A stretch of 64,000 nucleotides of DNA from an uncultured bacterium. Lineage in GTDB: Bacteria; Verrucomicrobiota; Kiritimatiellia; RFP12; UBA1067. Location of the stretch: NCBI GenBank assembly GCA_902799955.1, contig CADCCQ010000007.1, positions 39,638-103,637 on the forward strand, read 5' to 3'. A program made the translations under genes and the position numbers. Under the pieces are notes generated by a model. That model was not told the DNA's origin. It did no database searches and saw nothing but the letters and a program-made list of their open reading frames with translations. Shown piece after piece: positions 1 to 8,136 of the stretch; the stretch's first letter is position 1, and each line of letters opens with the position of its first letter.

Positions 1-161
1 GCGAGGCTTCCGTGGCGCTTTCGATTACATTGCTCGACGGCCGTCGCCTGGTGTCGGTCGCCGAGGCGGAGGGCGGCGCGGCGACGCCCGACGGCAACTA
101 CTCCGCCGCGTTCTCGGCGGCGTTCTGCAAGGCGTTCGCGGAGGCATTGAAGCGGCTTTAG
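1..161 (+). CDS. C-terminal end of a probable ABC transport auxiliary lipoprotein (partial)
   Basis: The reading frame is open from the left edge and stops with TAG at 159-161, giving about 52 residues; the start lies outside the window. The tail ends in alternating Ala/Phe/Ala with Lys and Leu (SAAFSAAFCKAFAEALKRL), the helix typical of PqiC/YmbA-like auxiliary lipoproteins of Mce/Mla-type lipid transporters. The next gene, 5 bases on, is an MlaE permease, which supports this. The assignment rests on a short fragment plus context. Confidence 0.55.
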   Translation, partial: EASVALSITLLDGRRLVSVAEAEGGAATPDGNYSAAFSAAFCKAFAEALKRL

Positions 162-166
162 CTGAA

Positions 167-958
167 ATGGGCGTGTTCTCCAGCGTTGGCCGCGGCGTGG
201 CAGGGGCGGCCGCCTCCTTCGGACGCGTGTGCGAGTTCACGGGCGAGGCCGTGGTATCACTCCTTGTCGTGCTCTTCTGCCCGTGGAAGATGAGGTTCGG
301 CGACTTCGCCCTCGCGTTCCAGCGCGCCGCGTTCAATGCCATCCCCGTGGCGACTGGCATAGGCCTCCTGCTTGGCCTGATATTGGCTTTCGAGTCCGCC
401 GCGGCAATGAGGATGTTCGCCGCCGAGGTCTACGTCTCCGACCTTCTTGCAATCGGGGTGTTCCGCGAGCTGGGGCCTCTCGTCACCGCGATAGTCCTCG
501 CGGGGCGCTCGGGGAGCGCGTTCGCGGCGGAGATCGGGACGATGAAGGTCGACGAGGAGCTTGACGCCCTGACGACAATGGGCCTCTCGCCTGTGAGATT
601 CCTGGTTCCCGCGCGCGTCCTCGCGGCTGTGGTGGCAATGCCTGTCCTGACGATTCTCGCGGAGCTGGCCGCCGTCTTCGGCGGCGCAGCCGTGCTGAAG
701 GCGATGGGGGTCCCGACCCCCGTGTTCTGGGAGCACGTAAGAGGCGTCACCAGCGCGTCGATTCTGTCGCTCGGCCTTGCAAAGTCGTGTCTGTTCGGAC
801 TTCTCGTCGGCCTCGTCGGATGCGGGGCCGGCATGAACGCCCGGACGGGCGCGGACGGCGTGGGGGTCGCGACGACATCCGCCGTTGTCGGCAGCCTGGT
901 GGCGATCGCGGTCGCCGACGGGCTCGTGGCCGTTGTTTCATTCGCATGGGGGATATGA
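167..958 (+). CDS. mlaE: MlaE-family lipid ABC transporter permease
   Basis: This 263-aa inner-membrane permease belongs to the MlaE family, which moves phospholipids between the membranes with an MlaF ATPase and an MCE-domain protein. The family signature is clear at about residues 102-145: RELGPLVTAIVLAGRSGSAF followed by AAEIGTMKVDEELDAL and TTMGLSP. Several hydrophobic segments surround it, and the length is normal. It follows a likely auxiliary lipoprotein by 5 bases, and its stop overlaps the start of the VWA gene (ATGATGA at 955). The ATPase and MCE components are not in the window and may lie to the left. Confidence 0.93.
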   Translation: MGVFSSVGRGVAGAAASFGRVCEFTGEAVVSLLVVLFCPWKMRFGDFALAFQRAAFNAIPVATGIGLLLGLILAFESAAAMRMFAAEVYVSDLLAIGVFRELGPLVTAIVLAGRSGSAFAAEIGTMKVDEELDALTTMGLSPVRFLVPARVLAAVVAMPVLTILAELAAVFGGAAVLKAMGVPTPVFWEHVRGVTSASILSLGLAKSCLFGLLVGLVGCGAGMNARTGADGVGVATTSAVVGSLVAIAVADGLVAVVSFAWGI

Positions 959-1992
959 TGACACTAGCACATCCATACACGCTTCTCTTGCTTCTGCCTC
1001 TCGCGTTCGCCGCGTGGAGGCTTCTGCGGCGCACGAGCGGCGCCAACCTGAAGTTCTCCGCCGTTGCGCGGCTCCCGGTACGGCAGTCCGGCTGGCGACG
1101 GCTCCTGGCCGCCGCCGCGCCATGGATGATGCTGGCGGCCCTCGCCGTCCTCGTAGTCGCCGCCGCGCGCCCGCGCACTCCGCTCGCGCGGCAGAAGAAG
1201 AGCGTGGACGCCATAGCGATCGTAATGGCGGTGGACGTCTCCGGCTCCATGCTGGCCCTGGACCTCGCGCCGCGCGGGACGGACTTCACTCGCCCGGCGA
1301 GCGAAGTTTCCAAGTGGACCAGGCTAAACGTCGTGAAAAAGATGTTCGCGGACTTCGTCGACAAGCGCCCGGACGACCTCATCGGGCTTGTCGCCTTCGG
1401 CAGCTATGCGTCCGTAAGGGTGCCGCTCACTGCGGACCACACGTCGCTCCTGAACGCGCTGAAGGCAGTCGAGATCCCCGACGGCGACGGAGAGGCCGAG
1501 ACGGCGATCGGAGACGGCCTGTCCGTCGCGCTCCTCAGGATAAAGGACGCCAAGCCCAAGTCGAAGATCGTAGTCCTGCTTTCCGACGGCGAAAACAACA
1601 ACGGCGCCGTTGATCCGGACAAGGCGGCGGACATGGCCGAGAAGATGGGCGTGAAGGTCTACACGATCGGCGTGGGAACTGGCGCAAGGATGACTCCGCG
1701 GCTTCTCCGCGACAGGTACGGAAGGGAGTTCGTGCGCATGTATCCGTCGGGCTTCAACGAGGACCAGCTGAGGTCCATCGCCAAAAAGACCAAGGGCATG
1801 TACTTCCCGGTGAACGACCGCGACGCGCTGGAGAAGGCGCTGTCTGACATCGACAAGCTCGAGACGACGCCGCTTGACGCCGATGTCTGGAACCGCTGGA
1901 AGGAGTACTTCGAGCCGCTGCTCGCGTGCGGCTCGGTGCTTGCGCTTCTCTCTGTCGTGTTCTCCATGGCCGCTTTCCGGCGCATGGCGTAG
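955..1992 (+). CDS. BatA-like membrane-anchored von Willebrand factor A protein
   Basis: A 345-aa protein with the layout of BatA/aerotolerance proteins. There are two hydrophobic segments near the N-terminus (residues about 8-25 and 45-66), then a VWA domain with the metal-ion (MIDAS) motif DVSGSM near residue 98, a second metal-site Asp in LSDGENNNG, and a C-terminal membrane helix. The start at 955 (ATGATG) overlaps the mlaE stop, so the two are probably translationally coupled. VWA proteins of this type usually work with a MoxR ATPase, which is not visible here. Function is inferred from family only. Confidence 0.85.
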   Translation: MMTLAHPYTLLLLLPLAFAAWRLLRRTSGANLKFSAVARLPVRQSGWRRLLAAAAPWMMLAALAVLVVAAARPRTPLARQKKSVDAIAIVMAVDVSGSMLALDLAPRGTDFTRPASEVSKWTRLNVVKKMFADFVDKRPDDLIGLVAFGSYASVRVPLTADHTSLLNALKAVEIPDGDGEAETAIGDGLSVALLRIKDAKPKSKIVVLLSDGENNNGAVDPDKAADMAEKMGVKVYTIGVGTGARMTPRLLRDRYGREFVRMYPSGFNEDQLRSIAKKTKGMYFPVNDRDALEKALSDIDKLETTPLDADVWNRWKEYFEPLLACGSVLALLSVVFSMAAFRRMA

Positions 1993-1994
1993 CT

Positions 1995-4994
1995 TCAGTC
2001 GCGGAGGAATCCGCATTCGGCCCAGTCGCCGTGGTCTGATTTGTCGCCGTCGCCGCCGTCGGTCACGACGAACTTGACGGACGCAACGTCGTCGGGCAGC
2101 GCCATGTTGAAGTGCCAGCGCTCCGTTCCGCCGAACATCATGTACGGCGACGCGGCAAGCTCCTTCTCCTTCTTGCCGTCCTTCCTCACGCCCACGATCT
2201 TGAAGACGACGCTCGACTGGTCCTGCACGCGCTGGCTCTCGTCGATGCCGACGACCGCCACCACGCGCTTCCACTCCGGCTTGCGCGCGAATGTGGCGTA
2301 GCCCGGCCCGTGGATTGCCATGCCTCCCTTGTAGGTGTTTTTCTGGATGCGGATCGCCCCGTCATAGCCCTTGCCGAGACGGATGCCGCCGCCCCAGCCC
2401 GTCTTCTGTTTCACGGGCTTCAGCGTCTCGATGCGCACCTGCGGCGCAGGCGGCACCGGCCCGGGATCCTGTGGCAGGTATTCCTTTGGCTTGGGACGCG
2501 ACAAGACTTGTTGTTGTGCGCTTGCTGTCACACCAACACGCGGCTCCCCAAACGTAACCCTCCACTTCACCGCGCGCGCCGTCGGCACCGTGAGCGCAAC
2601 GCGCACCGTGCCGTTCGTCTCGACCGCGCACACCTTCACGCCGGTCGCCGCGTCCTCCGGCGACACCTCCGCCCGCGCGAGCGGAAACACCTTGCCGTCC
2701 GCCGTATCCGCCGCGATGACCACGCTCTCCGTGGTGCCGCTCACGATGTGCTTCGCCGTGCCGGAGAGGATGCGCCCCGCCGCGTCCCACTTCTCGTCCG
2801 CGATGTCCATCCACCCCTGCAGCACGTGGCGCGTGGTGGAGACGACCTGCGGATGCGCCTCGGCCTTCGTGACGCGGAACATTTCGCATTCAAGACCGTT
2901 CATCTCGATCTCCAGTGCGTCGCCCGCGCCGAGGATGCCGAGATAGACGTCGTCCCAGAACGAATGGACGCGCCACTTCGCCGCCGGGTCGAGCCCAAGC
3001 GCGCCGTCCGTCGCGCGGTCGCCGCAGAGCGCGGTTTTCACCGTGGCGCGCTTCTTTTCCGGATTGAAGAGCATCACCTGGTGCCACGTCGGCGCGAGCT
3101 CCAAGTCGTAGACCGTGGGGTTCACCACGCCTTTCTTGAAGGCGTCGATCGGACGCGCCGCGAACGGCTCGCGGTATTCGGGGTAGAGACGCGAGAGGTC
3201 GTGCGTCATCTCCGGCGTGAAGAGACGGAAGCTCGTCGCGAGCTCGATGCGTCCGCTCGTGAGGTAGACCGTCGTGAGCATCGAACGGCGGACGCCCTCC
3301 AGAAGCCCGTGGATGGCCTTGGAGTCGGGGTAGTAGTTGAACACCGTGCGCATCTTGAACCAGCGGAGGCCGTCCGTCGTGATCATGCGCGGGTCGAACT
3401 TGTTGGAGTCGCTCCACGTGCGCTGCGTATCGACGATGCCGGCCGTCGCGTCGAGGCAGGGGCGTCCGCACTCGCCGAGGTTGCGTTCGTCGAGATACGC
3501 CTCCTTGCCGAGTCCCTCGCGGGCGAGCGCGAAGTAGCGGCGATAGACCTGCGTCGCGCTCGCATGGATATCGTCGAAGCCGCCCTGCGGGTTGTAGCCC
3601 GTCTCGGGATAGTCGAACTTGATGCCCTGCATGCCGTCCTTGCGGAGGCGCTTCCACACGGCGAGCATGTGGTCGGCCATGCCCTTGTCCGACAGGTCGT
3701 ACGTCACGTAGGGGCGGTGGTGCATGTGCTTGCGCTCGATGCGGTTCGTGGAGTTGAAGATCATCCAGTCCCTGTGCGTGATCGCGAAGTCGTCGCTGGG
3801 CATTCCCACCTGGATGTAGGTGTACGGGATGCCGTTCCGCGCCTTGATCGCGGCGCACCACTTGGCGAACGTCTCGTAGGGCGCGCGGAGGTGTCCGTAC
3901 TTCGCCCAGTGCGCGTCGTCGTACCATCCCTGCTCGGTGTTGCCGTGGTCATGGTAGCAGTAGTAGTCCGGTTCGAGGCGTACGCCAACCTTGGAGTATT
4001 TCGTGAATCCCTTTTCGTTCGCCATGTCGAGTTCCCTCACGAGCGCGGGGGCGTTGTTGATGTTGCCGAGCTTGCTGAGGGCGCCCACGGCCCATCCGCA
4101 GAGGAGCGGGAAATCGTAGACGTTCGGGTTGGCGCCGTTCGCCTTGCGCATGGCGCGTCCGTACGCCTCGGCTGAGGCGAAGGGGTCGTCGGTAACGGCG
4201 TCGATGTAGAACGTATCGCGGGAGAACATCATCTCTCCGTCCGGCTCCACGAGCACGCCCACCTCGTCGGCGGCGTAGAGCGTGAGCGCGCCTTCGTCCA
4301 GCTCGGCCATCTTGCCGAAGGCGTCGTACTGGAGGCCGCCTGCGACGAGCGTGCGGCGCTGGCCTGCGACGAGGCCCGTCACGAGGATGCCGTTCGCGCT
4401 GTTGCGCGTGAGGCCGGGGACGAGGTGCGCGGGCTCCGCGCCCGCCGCGCTGTTGATCGTCACGAAATCGGTAGGGGCACGCGTCCCGCGTGACCCGCCG
4501 AGCCACTTGCCGCCGCGCACGACCGTTGCACCCATCAGGCGGCGGCGGTACCACACGGGCGTGTTCACGCCGAACGAGGCGATGAGCGCGGGCGAGTCGT
4601 CGTAGAGGGTGTAGGTGTAGATCGGCTCCCATGCGCCCTTGCTGTGCGGGTGCTGGTAGCCGGCGGCGTGGAAGCCCCAGCGCGCGCCGGCCGTGTCGTC
4701 GCGCACCGTGAAGGTGATGCGCGCGCCGTGTCCGAAGGCGTCGTTGACCTCCGCGGCGGTCGCCGTGAACGCCGCGCCACGCTTGACGCTCGTCGCGCCC
4801 ACCCCGGCGTCGGCGAGGCGCACGCGGCCCTGCGCGTCGCGTATGGTGAACGTGCCATTCTCGACGTCGAACGACACTTCCGCGAGTCCGTTCGAGAGAG
4901 TTGCCGTTTTTTCGGAGGCTGTCGCCGCCGCCCCGGCGGCGAAAACTCTTGCGACTGCGGTCGCAATGCATACTGTGATTAATGTCTTTTTCAT
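1995..4994 (-). CDS. Secreted alpha-galactosidase-like glycosidase (clan GH-D type) with C-terminal NPCBM domain
   Basis: A 999-aa secreted protein starting MKKTLITVCIATAVARVFAA (signal peptide). An N-terminal beta-sandwich (about residues 25-290) precedes a TIM-barrel region (about 300-640) with a candidate nucleophile Asp in GIKFDYPETGYNP and an acid-like DERN segment. A beta-rich C-terminal part follows. The last ~130 residues form an NPCBM-type carbohydrate-binding domain (KGGMAIHGPGYATF, FKIVGVRKDGKKE). This layout matches GH36/GH27-type enzymes, but the exact family and substrate are uncertain. A palindrome at 4474-4496 is read in frame as GGSRGTRAPTD. The gene converges on the BatA-like gene with 2 bases between stops. 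Confidence 0.7.
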   Translation of the reverse strand: MKKTLITVCIATAVARVFAAGAAATASEKTATLSNGLAEVSFDVENGTFTIRDAQGRVRLADAGVGATSVKRGAAFTATAAEVNDAFGHGARITFTVRDDTAGARWGFHAAGYQHPHSKGAWEPIYTYTLYDDSPALIASFGVNTPVWYRRRLMGATVVRGGKWLGGSRGTRAPTDFVTINSAAGAEPAHLVPGLTRNSANGILVTGLVAGQRRTLVAGGLQYDAFGKMAELDEGALTLYAADEVGVLVEPDGEMMFSRDTFYIDAVTDDPFASAEAYGRAMRKANGANPNVYDFPLLCGWAVGALSKLGNINNAPALVRELDMANEKGFTKYSKVGVRLEPDYYCYHDHGNTEQGWYDDAHWAKYGHLRAPYETFAKWCAAIKARNGIPYTYIQVGMPSDDFAITHRDWMIFNSTNRIERKHMHHRPYVTYDLSDKGMADHMLAVWKRLRKDGMQGIKFDYPETGYNPQGGFDDIHASATQVYRRYFALAREGLGKEAYLDERNLGECGRPCLDATAGIVDTQRTWSDSNKFDPRMITTDGLRWFKMRTVFNYYPDSKAIHGLLEGVRRSMLTTVYLTSGRIELATSFRLFTPEMTHDLSRLYPEYREPFAARPIDAFKKGVVNPTVYDLELAPTWHQVMLFNPEKKRATVKTALCGDRATDGALGLDPAAKWRVHSFWDDVYLGILGAGDALEIEMNGLECEMFRVTKAEAHPQVVSTTRHVLQGWMDIADEKWDAAGRILSGTAKHIVSGTTESVVIAADTADGKVFPLARAEVSPEDAATGVKVCAVETNGTVRVALTVPTARAVKWRVTFGEPRVGVTASAQQQVLSRPKPKEYLPQDPGPVPPAPQVRIETLKPVKQKTGWGGGIRLGKGYDGAIRIQKNTYKGGMAIHGPGYATFARKPEWKRVVAVVGIDESQRVQDQSSVVFKIVGVRKDGKKEKELAASPYMMFGGTERWHFNMALPDDVASVKFVVTDGGDGDKSDHGDWAECGFLRD
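4474..4496. repeat. REP-like palindrome inside the glycosidase gene
   Basis: Arms GGG-n-CACGCG (4474-4483) and CGCGTG-n-CCC (4487-4496) face each other across a 3-base TCC loop, with one mismatch. It is translated in frame in the glycosidase without breaking it. It looks like an inserted palindromic repeat rather than a protein-driven sequence; whether it recurs in the genome cannot be seen here. Confidence 0.5.
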
Positions 4995-5037
4995 GGTTGA
5001 GTGTTAGGATGTTTGCTGGATTGGACGCACCACAGAT

Positions 5038-5066
5038 ATGATACCACGAAATCGCGAAATTGAAAA
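5038..5066 (-). promoter_or_regulatory. Candidate promoter for the secreted glycosidase
   Basis: On the minus strand there is a -35-like TTTTCA (5066-5061), a 17-base spacer and -10 TATCAT (5043-5038) preceded by TGG. It lies about 45 bases upstream of the glycosidase start. No good Shine-Dalgarno follows. Confidence 0.45.
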
Positions 5067-5104
5067 GGTGGAAAAATTGAAACCAATTATTTGATTATTC
5101 ATGC

Positions 5105-5133
5105 GTGACAAATGCGTTCAAATGTGATACAAT
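5105..5133 (+). promoter_or_regulatory. Sigma-70-type promoter for the Bro-N gene
   Basis: GTGACA (5105-5110), a 17-base spacer and TACAAT (5128-5133) each match the consensus in 5 of 6 positions. The expected transcription start near 5140 leaves a ~30-base leader containing the AAAGGAG ribosome site at 5156-5162. Confidence 0.65.
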
Positions 5134-5170
5134 ATTAACGTTTGCCAGAGAGAAGAAAGGAGAATTAACA

Positions 5171-5656
5171 ATGGCAATGCAAGAGTTCGTAAAGAAGTTT
5201 GGCGATTACACGATTCGTTCGGTCTGGGACACCAAGAGGAAGAAGTGGTATTTCGTCGCATTGGATGTCGTGGACATCCTTACCCATACGGCGGATCCCA
5301 AGGACTACATCAAGAGGACTCGTCGTAGCGACCACCAGCTTTCAGGCAAGTGGGACCGGATCGTCACCCCGATCGTGGTCAGCACGCCCGGTGGCCCGCA
5401 GACGCTCAACTGTTTCGATGTGAAAGGCCTCTTTCGGTTCATCCAGACAATGTCGTCGCGCAAGGTGGAGCCGTTCAAGCTTTGGATGGCGAACCTGGCG
5501 GCGCAGTGCCTTGAATCCATGGGCGATTCCATTCACGAAGTGCTGGCGGACCACGGCAAGTTGCCGAGGAGACTCCCCGACATCGTAGACGCCGAGCCCG
5601 AGGAGGCGGCGGCCAGCGTGGAGGAGCCCGCCAAGGACGCCGAAACGAACGCCTGA
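5171..5656 (+). CDS. Bro-N (phage antirepressor-like) domain protein
   Basis: A 161-aa protein. The start at 5171 (MAMQEFVKK) is set by AAAGGAG eight bases upstream; an earlier in-frame start at 5105 falls in the promoter. Residues about 10-115 look like a BRO-N domain: IRSVWDTKRKKWYFVALDVV, DYIKRTRRSD, a CFDVKGLFRFIQ segment and FKLWMANLAAQ. The acidic tail (DAEPEEAAASVEEP) is low complexity. Such domains occur in phage antirepressors and in chromosomal DNA-binding proteins. No other phage genes lie nearby, so its target is unknown. The RlmI-like gene follows after 1 base. Confidence 0.7.
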   Translation: MAMQEFVKKFGDYTIRSVWDTKRKKWYFVALDVVDILTHTADPKDYIKRTRRSDHQLSGKWDRIVTPIVVSTPGGPQTLNCFDVKGLFRFIQTMSSRKVEPFKLWMANLAAQCLESMGDSIHEVLADHGKLPRRLPDIVDAEPEEAAASVEEPAKDAETNA

Positions 5657-5657
5657 G

Positions 5658-6842
5658 ATGAAAAGGGTGGTGCTGAAGCCAGGTAGGGAGCGCTCGCTGC
5701 TGAGGCGGCATCCCTGGATATACTCTGGCGCGGTGGCTTCCGGCGACGCCGGGCGCGGCGAGACGGTTGAGGTCGTTTCGTCCACCGGCGAGACGCTTGG
5801 CTTCGGCAGTTTTTCCCCCGACTCTCAGATTCGCGTGCGGATGCTCTCGTTCGGCGCCGCTTCGGCGCCCGGCGAGGCGTACGTCGCTTCGCTTGTGGCA
5901 GACGCCGTCAAGCGCAGGGAGCGCCGTCTCGCCGAGGGCGGGACGGCTGCGTGCCGGCTCGTCCACGCGGAGGGGGACGGACTCCCCGGCGTGGTCGCCG
6001 ACTGGTACGCCGGCTGGGTCGTCTGCCAGTTCACGTCCGCCGGCGCGGAGCGCTGGAAGCGGACGGTCGTGGACGCGCTCGCCGCCGCGCTCCCCGGCCT
6101 GAAGGGCGTGGCGGAGCGCTCGGACGTCGAAGTGCGCGCGCGGGAGGGGCTGCCCGTCGGGGGGTTCTCCATCCTCTCCGGCGGGGAGCCGCCGGATCTG
6201 GTGGAGATATCCGAAGGCGGCTGCCGCTATCTGGTCGACGTTCGGCACGGGCACAAGACCGGCTTCTACCTCGACCAGCGCCTGGCGCGCGCGGCGGTCG
6301 GCGCGATCGCCGCGGGGCGCGAGGTCCTGAACTGCTTCTCGTACACCGGAGGATTCGGTATCGCCGCGATGCGCGGTGGCGCGGCGTCCGTCGTGAACGT
6401 CGACGCATCAGCCGACGCGCTCGCGCTCGCCAGCCGCAACGCCGCGCTGAACGAATGCGAGAAGGGGATGTCGTTCGAGGAAGGCGACGTCTTCAAGTAC
6501 CTCCGCAAGTGCCGCGACATGGGGCGCTCGTTCGACATGATCGTCCTCGACCCCCCGAAGTTCGCGGAGTCGAAGGCGCAGGTGATGAAGGCCGCGAGAG
6601 GGTACAAGGACATAAACCTGCTGGCGATGAAGCTGCTCAGGAAGGGCGGCGTGCTGGCGACGTTCTCGTGCTCCGGGGCGATGACGCCGGAGCTGTTCCA
6701 GACGATTCTCGCAGAGGCCGCGGCGGACGCCCGGCGCGACTTCGCCATAGTGGAGCGGACGTTCCAGGCGGAGGACCATCCGGCCTCTCTGGCCTTCCCG
6801 GACGGGCTGTATCTCAAGGGGTATATTCTGGCGGTCAGGTGA
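5658..6842 (+). CDS. rlmI: Class I rRNA large-subunit methyltransferase, RlmI family
   Basis: A 394-aa SAM-dependent methyltransferase of the RlmI/YccW type, which makes 5-methylcytosine in 23S rRNA in E. coli. An N-terminal PUA-like domain (residues 1-75, LKPGRERSLLRRHPWIYSGA) precedes a Rossmann methyltransferase fold. The fold shows the SAM site near NCFSYTGGFGIAAM, Asp in NVDASADAL, DPPKFAES near residue 297 and the C-terminal Cys-containing TFSCSGAM. Length is normal for the family. The start is 1 base after the Bro-N stop, so it probably shares that transcript. Confidence 0.9.
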   Translation: MKRVVLKPGRERSLLRRHPWIYSGAVASGDAGRGETVEVVSSTGETLGFGSFSPDSQIRVRMLSFGAASAPGEAYVASLVADAVKRRERRLAEGGTAACRLVHAEGDGLPGVVADWYAGWVVCQFTSAGAERWKRTVVDALAAALPGLKGVAERSDVEVRAREGLPVGGFSILSGGEPPDLVEISEGGCRYLVDVRHGHKTGFYLDQRLARAAVGAIAAGREVLNCFSYTGGFGIAAMRGGAASVVNVDASADALALASRNAALNECEKGMSFEEGDVFKYLRKCRDMGRSFDMIVLDPPKFAESKAQVMKAARGYKDINLLAMKLLRKGGVLATFSCSGAMTPELFQTILAEAAADARRDFAIVERTFQAEDHPASLAFPDGLYLKGYILAVR

Positions 6843-6869
6843 CCTCCAAAAAATTGATAAAAATTTCGG

Positions 6870-6898
6870 TTGCCTTTTTTGACGGGTTTCGGTATAAT
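6870..6898 (+). promoter_or_regulatory. Sigma-70-type promoter for the 69-aa protein / prmA / nusG-like run
   Basis: TTGCCT (6870-6875), a 17-base spacer and a perfect TATAAT (6893-6898). The start codon at 6944 follows a ~40-base leader with GAGG at 6935-6938. A TTGACG at 6879 is too close to the -10 to be its partner. Confidence 0.65.
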
Positions 6899-6943
6899 AT
6901 ACGGCAAAATTTCTCCACAAAAGAAGAAAGAAACGAGGTAAAA

Positions 6944-7153
6944 ATGGGTACAGGTCGTACATTGCGGAAAGAATCACACGTCCGTCCGTGCAAGACGCCG
7001 GCTGGCAAGGCCCGTCGGTCCAAGGCACAGCGCGCGCGGCTCGTGAAGTTCGGCATGAAGGAAGAAGACGTCAAGCTCATGGGCGACGAGGAAGTTCGCG
7101 TCCTTGTGCAGCGTCCCACTGTCGTCAAGAAGATTCTGGCTAAGAAGGCGTGA
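6944..7153 (+). CDS. Small, very basic protein of unknown function
   Basis: A 69-aa protein (MGTGRTLRKESHVRPCKTPA at the start, ILAKKA at the end) rich in Lys and Arg throughout. It has its own consensus promoter and a GAGG ribosome site, and its stop overlaps the GTG start of prmA (GTGA). The central part (MKEEDVKLMGDEEVRVLVQ) looks like a short helical pair. Composition, size and neighbours (rRNA and ribosomal-protein methyltransferases, NusG-like) suggest a ribosome- or RNA-associated role, but I do not recognise a family. Confidence 0.75.
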   Translation: MGTGRTLRKESHVRPCKTPAGKARRSKAQRARLVKFGMKEEDVKLMGDEEVRVLVQRPTVVKKILAKKA

Positions 7154-8115
7154 ACAAGGTCTACTGCCAGGTAGACGACTGTTTTGCCGATCCCCTCTTC
7201 GAGGTATTCGACGGAGGGGATTTTGTTTTGTCGTCGTATCACGACGTTGAGGCGTCCGGCACGGAGGTCCGCATCTTCCTGCCCGAGGGCGGCGACGTCG
7301 ATGCGGCGAAGGCGTGCCTTTCCGGCGCGCTGGAGGTCATTGGCTGCAGTGCGCCGGTCGAGGTCGCGCAGGTTCCCGACGAGGACTGGCGCCTGAGCTA
7401 CCGCCGCCATTTCAAGACGGAGAAGGTCGGGCGCAGCCTCGTCACCGTGCCCACCTGGGAGCTTGACGACTTCAGGCGCTCGGACGACCCCGACATGCGT
7501 CGGCGCGTCCCCGTCGTCCTCGACCCCGGGCTTGCCTTCGGGACGGGTCGCCACGAGACCACCAGGGCGTGCCTGGAGTACATCGACGAATTGCGCAACG
7601 GCGAGGGGGAGTCTGCGGGCGGTTGCTCCTTCCTCGACATGGGATGCGGGTCGGGGATCCTGTCGATAGCCGCCGCGAAGCTCGGCTATTCGCCTGTCGC
7701 GGGGTTCGACATCGACGAGGACGCCGTGCATTCCGCGCAGGAGAACGCCGCCGCCAACGGCGTCGTCGCTGACTTCCGGCTCTTTGCGCTGGGCGGGGGC
7801 GCCGTCACGCTGGACGCCTCGGTCGAGGCGGCGAAGGGCATATACCCCGACCTCGCCCTCCAGAACGGCGCGAAGCCAAGCGAGAGGATCTTCAACCCGG
7901 CGGAACTTGTCGTGGCCAACATCCTCGGGCCTCTCCTCGTGGCGTTTGCGGAGGAGATAGCCTCTTACGCAAGGCGCGACCTGGTTCTGTCGGGGATGCT
8001 GAACGAGACGTGGCCGGAGGTCTGCGGCGCATTCGCGGCGCTGGGCTTCGCGGAGGTCTCCCGCAAGTCCTACGGGGAGTGGACGACCGCGCTGATGCGC
8101 CGCGGCGATTGCTGA
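7150..8115 (+). CDS. prmA: Ribosomal protein L11 methyltransferase PrmA
   Basis: A 321-aa SAM-dependent methyltransferase that trimethylates ribosomal protein L11. Typical PrmA features are the linker VPDEDWRLSYRRHFKTEKVG, the DPGLAFGTGRHETTRACLEY signature near residue 120, the SAM-binding FLDMGCGSGILSIAAAKLG near residue 162 and VVANILGPLL near residue 255. The start is GTG at 7150, overlapping the preceding stop. The N-terminal domain is less conserved than the catalytic part. Length fits the family (about 290-320). Confidence 0.93.
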   Translation: MNKVYCQVDDCFADPLFEVFDGGDFVLSSYHDVEASGTEVRIFLPEGGDVDAAKACLSGALEVIGCSAPVEVAQVPDEDWRLSYRRHFKTEKVGRSLVTVPTWELDDFRRSDDPDMRRRVPVVLDPGLAFGTGRHETTRACLEYIDELRNGEGESAGGCSFLDMGCGSGILSIAAAKLGYSPVAGFDIDEDAVHSAQENAAANGVVADFRLFALGGGAVTLDASVEAAKGIYPDLALQNGAKPSERIFNPAELVVANILGPLLVAFAEEIASYARRDLVLSGMLNETWPEVCGAFAALGFAEVSRKSYGEWTTALMRRGDC

Positions 8116-8136
8116 GCCCGGCCGGGAGACGTCGAC

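Noticed and set aside
2112..4175. 687-residue plus-strand frame opposite the secreted glycosidase
   Set aside because: Shadow frame caused by third-position GC; the minus-strand product has a signal peptide and recognisable domains.
5171..5656. Prophage start at the Bro-N gene
   Set aside because: Neighbours are chromosomal housekeeping genes and no integrase, capsid or lysis genes are present.
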